Shown: one piece after another, positions 60,129 to 64,000 of the stretch
How positions within the stretch are numbered: the stretch's first letter is position 1
Layout of the letters: the number at the start of each line of letters is the position of its first letter
Assembly: GCA_019022495.1 (NCBI GenBank)
Contig: JAFEKR010000056.1
Coordinates: 176,906-240,905 of the forward strand
Source of the DNA: Epichloe hybrida
Taxonomy: Eukaryota > Ascomycota > Sordariomycetes > Hypocreales > Clavicipitaceae
DNA: 64,000 nt
Reading direction: 5' to 3'
The notes under the pieces: generated by a model
The model's database searches: none
Told to the model about the DNA's origin: nothing
Seen by the model: the letters and a program-made list of their open reading frames with translations, nothing else
Made by a program: the position numbers and the translations under genes

Positions 60129-62355
60129 ATCAGTCACCACCCATCCCATCCCATCCCGGCTCTTCAATCCAAACTTGCTTGCGCCTCACGACGAAGCCGG
60201 TATTACATTCGGCCATTTGGATGGGTGGATGCATCTTGTTGCAACAGCGCCATCACAAAGCACACCACGTTGGCAACGGTCGAGGCCTGTGCGTCCTTTG
60301 CAGCACCGTGGCGTTGTGTCATGTCTGGAAAATATCTAATGTAATAATGTATGCATGTGCGTACGCCGTCGTCCAGCAGACGCTGATAATCCCCTTCTGG
60401 GCCAGAGCAGAGGACCCGACTACGGATCGGCATACATGGAAGAAAGCGAACCCCTGACATCTTGTCGAGCCAAACGCCACGGAAACCACGCCAGGGCCAA
60501 AAAAAAAAAGGAAAAAAAAGAAGAAAGAAAGCCATACTGCCTGCATTGCAAAGTCCAGCCAATAAAGTCCATCTTGCGAACGATAAGCTTCTTGGCACGC
60601 TACGGCGGGCCCACTTGGTTCTGTCCAATCCCAGTTGATGTCGATATCCAACCTGCAATCCGACGGAGCCAGACGCCTTGACAAGCCCAGCCATGGCCCC
60701 ATGTAAAATTAAATACGGATTACAGTAGTCCGTGTATGTACACACTATGCATAGTCCGCAGTCCGCAGTCCGTATGTAGTCAGTCCGTACATAGTCCATA
60801 CTCCGTATCAATCACATCAATCTGGTTGCATCCACCCCCGTCGTTCCTCTCTGCCCTCCCCCTTGCCGCTGCTGGCCCAACCGGTAACCAGCCAGGCCCA
60901 GCCCACCGACATCAAGGACCGAAATGGAATTGTGGCAGGTGCCTGATCCAAAGCTGACTTCGACTTCTCAAACCGAGACGCGGAGGCTCCGCCGAGCCTG
61001 GCTGACCTTGAGAAGGCTGGAGCGCACAAGAAAAACAAAAAGTGGCTTGCGGCCGTTGACGCCGGGCACACAGTGTGATCAGCAAGATAGATGACGATGC
61101 AAGTCTTGGCGTCGCACCACCGGTTCATGAGCGCCACCAAAAGGGCGCAGGCTTGAAATATGTACATAAATAATTGATGGCTGCGTGCTGGCATGGACAA
61201 GGAATGTTCATGCTGACAGACGCACAGTGCGATCGGGTCACTTGCACTTCCCGCGGCGCCCCACCTCCCCTGCAGCCTAGCCCAACACAGACAAGTCAAA
61301 AGCTCGATTCGTTGAACCAAGACCTGACCTGACCTGACCTGCTCGTGGGCCCCGGCACCGGCTCCACAGCCCAAAGCCCACCCCGCGGTACCTGCACTGT
61401 GCTGCGAGTTGCTGCGGCTCTGATGGGGGTGGACTTTGCTCGGGTTGGTGTGGGTGGTGGTGTGGGCGGTAGTGTCGCCGACGAGTTGTCACTTTTCGTC
61501 TTTATCCTGGCCTTGTGTGTGCATTTATTGATATTTAGTCCGGACTCCGTATATTTCTGCGAGTCGTTAGTGGCTCGGCGTGCTGTATTCTGCTGCACTT
61601 CTGCAGGTCGTCTTGCGTGTTGCCGAGAAGCCCGTCTGGGTTTGCTGTCTGCCACTCCATGGTGACTGTGCTGGACTGTGCTGGACTGTGCTGTGAGGAA
61701 CAAGGGTGGGTACGTGCCAGTCGCAATGCGCCTGCACCCTGCACAGGGCTCCGGCAGACTCAGCCACTGGCTGTCGACCTCTTACCACTGGAGCGGATCC
61801 CTAGACGCGAACCTGCAGCGGCACGCACCAAGACGACGTGCTCCATAGCGTGGGCCCGGGGGGGGGGGGGAGGGGGGGTTCCTTTGCCTTCAGATGTCTG
61901 TCTGGCTCTTGTCTTGCGTGCCTGCCCGCCGTCGTTGCTGACCCTGGTTTTTCTTCCTTTCTTCCCATCCATCCACCAGTGACCAGTGACCAACTCGCTC
62001 GCCCCATCGCAGTCCAAGACAAAACCTCCGCTCGTCTCTGCATCCCGCTCATATTACTCTGATTACTCTGCATCCCGCACTTTTTTGTCCCTCTTTTCAC
62101 GAATCGCATTCTCGACATCGTCCGAACCTCTTCCAGGCCGTTGCGGCCGCCGCTTGTCAACACCTCATTGTCGCTGTCGCTGTCGCCATCCCTCGCAATT
62201 GCCATACGCACGCTCAACTAAACCACCGGGTCAATAACCCCTACTCCGTGCGGCCATGCGACGATAGATCTTTGCTCGCGGCCGCCCTCGTCCAAGCTTT
62301 GCCCCCCCCCCCAGGCCAGCCTTGCGCTTGCGAGCAAAGGCATGTCGAATTCACG

Positions 62356-64000
<1,645 letters not shown>

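Larger units (their letters stand above)
57722..62355. other. Long spacer rich in short tandem repeats, upstream of the kinase gene
   Basis: About 4.6 kb of GC-normal DNA with many overlapping short frames and no recognisable domain. It contains repeated TCCGTA motifs (58150-58175, 58368, 59240 and 60710-60805), several minisatellites, a GT dinucleotide run, a G-run (61860-61878) and a C-run (62299-62312). Its pyrimidine-rich right end probably contains the kinase promoter and 5' UTR. Confidence 0.5.

Noticed and set aside
60203..60811. 202-codon minus-strand frame in the long spacer
   Set aside because: It contains a Phe-rich run translated from an A-tract and repeated TCCGTA motifs; there is no recognisable domain.

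Overview
The window is nuclear DNA of a filamentous ascomycete. The genes carry short GT-AG introns. Several products have typical Sordariomycete architecture: a Sch9 kinase with an N-terminal C2-like region, mannitol-1-phosphate 5-dehydrogenase, a Sak1/CaMKK-type kinase, a Cdc11-type leucine-rich-repeat scaffold and a Dicer-like helicase. The repeats have been heavily converted by C-to-T and G-to-A transitions to TpA-rich DNA, the footprint of repeat-induced point mutation (RIP). A hypocrealean fungus is my best guess, but nothing here proves the order.

Layout: (1) 1-5.6 kb holds a DUF4419-type secreted protein cut by the left edge, mannitol-1-phosphate 5-dehydrogenase, and a GC-normal spacer. 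(2) 5.60-5.94 kb is a small TIR element with TA target duplications. (3) 5.997-29.377 kb is one nested transposon block. A Ty1/copia element (233-bp LTRs, GAAAG target duplication) was invaded by a Ty3/gypsy chromovirus in the opposite orientation. That element is present as LTR-internal-LTR-internal-LTR (267-bp LTRs, CCTCT target duplication). A 2.0-kb hAT-like element sits inside the first gypsy copy (8-bp target duplication), and its empty site is visible in the second copy. (4) 30.4-42.6 kb is a conserved housekeeping stretch: glucose-6-phosphate isomerase, Sch9 kinase, COPI beta-prime subunit and a secreted sialidase-like protein. (5) 43-45 kb has a small hypothetical gene and a frame-broken secreted-protein remnant. 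(6) 45.6-53.15 kb is a second AT-rich block carrying a RIP-damaged Helitron (HUH Rep plus Pif1-like helicase) with a duplicated hairpin near its right side. (7) 53.6-57.7 kb, next to the Helitron, holds a truncated Dicer-like gene joined in the same strand to a truncated Cdc11/Nud1-type gene. Neither shows RIP damage. (8) 57.7-62.3 kb is a long spacer rich in short tandem repeats. It leads to a Sak1/CaMKK-type kinase that runs off the right edge and shows a one-base frame break in its first exon.

Functionally, mannitol-1-phosphate dehydrogenase and glucose-6-phosphate isomerase both act on fructose-6-phosphate. Both lie on the minus strand and are separated only by the transposon block and short spacer. 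Sch9 and the Sak1-like kinase belong to nutrient signalling, and the COPI subunit to Golgi-ER transport. The most unusual locus is the Dicer/Cdc11 chimera beside the Helitron. The most informative repeat feature is the fully datable nest, in which the RIP boundary can be seen inside the LTRs.
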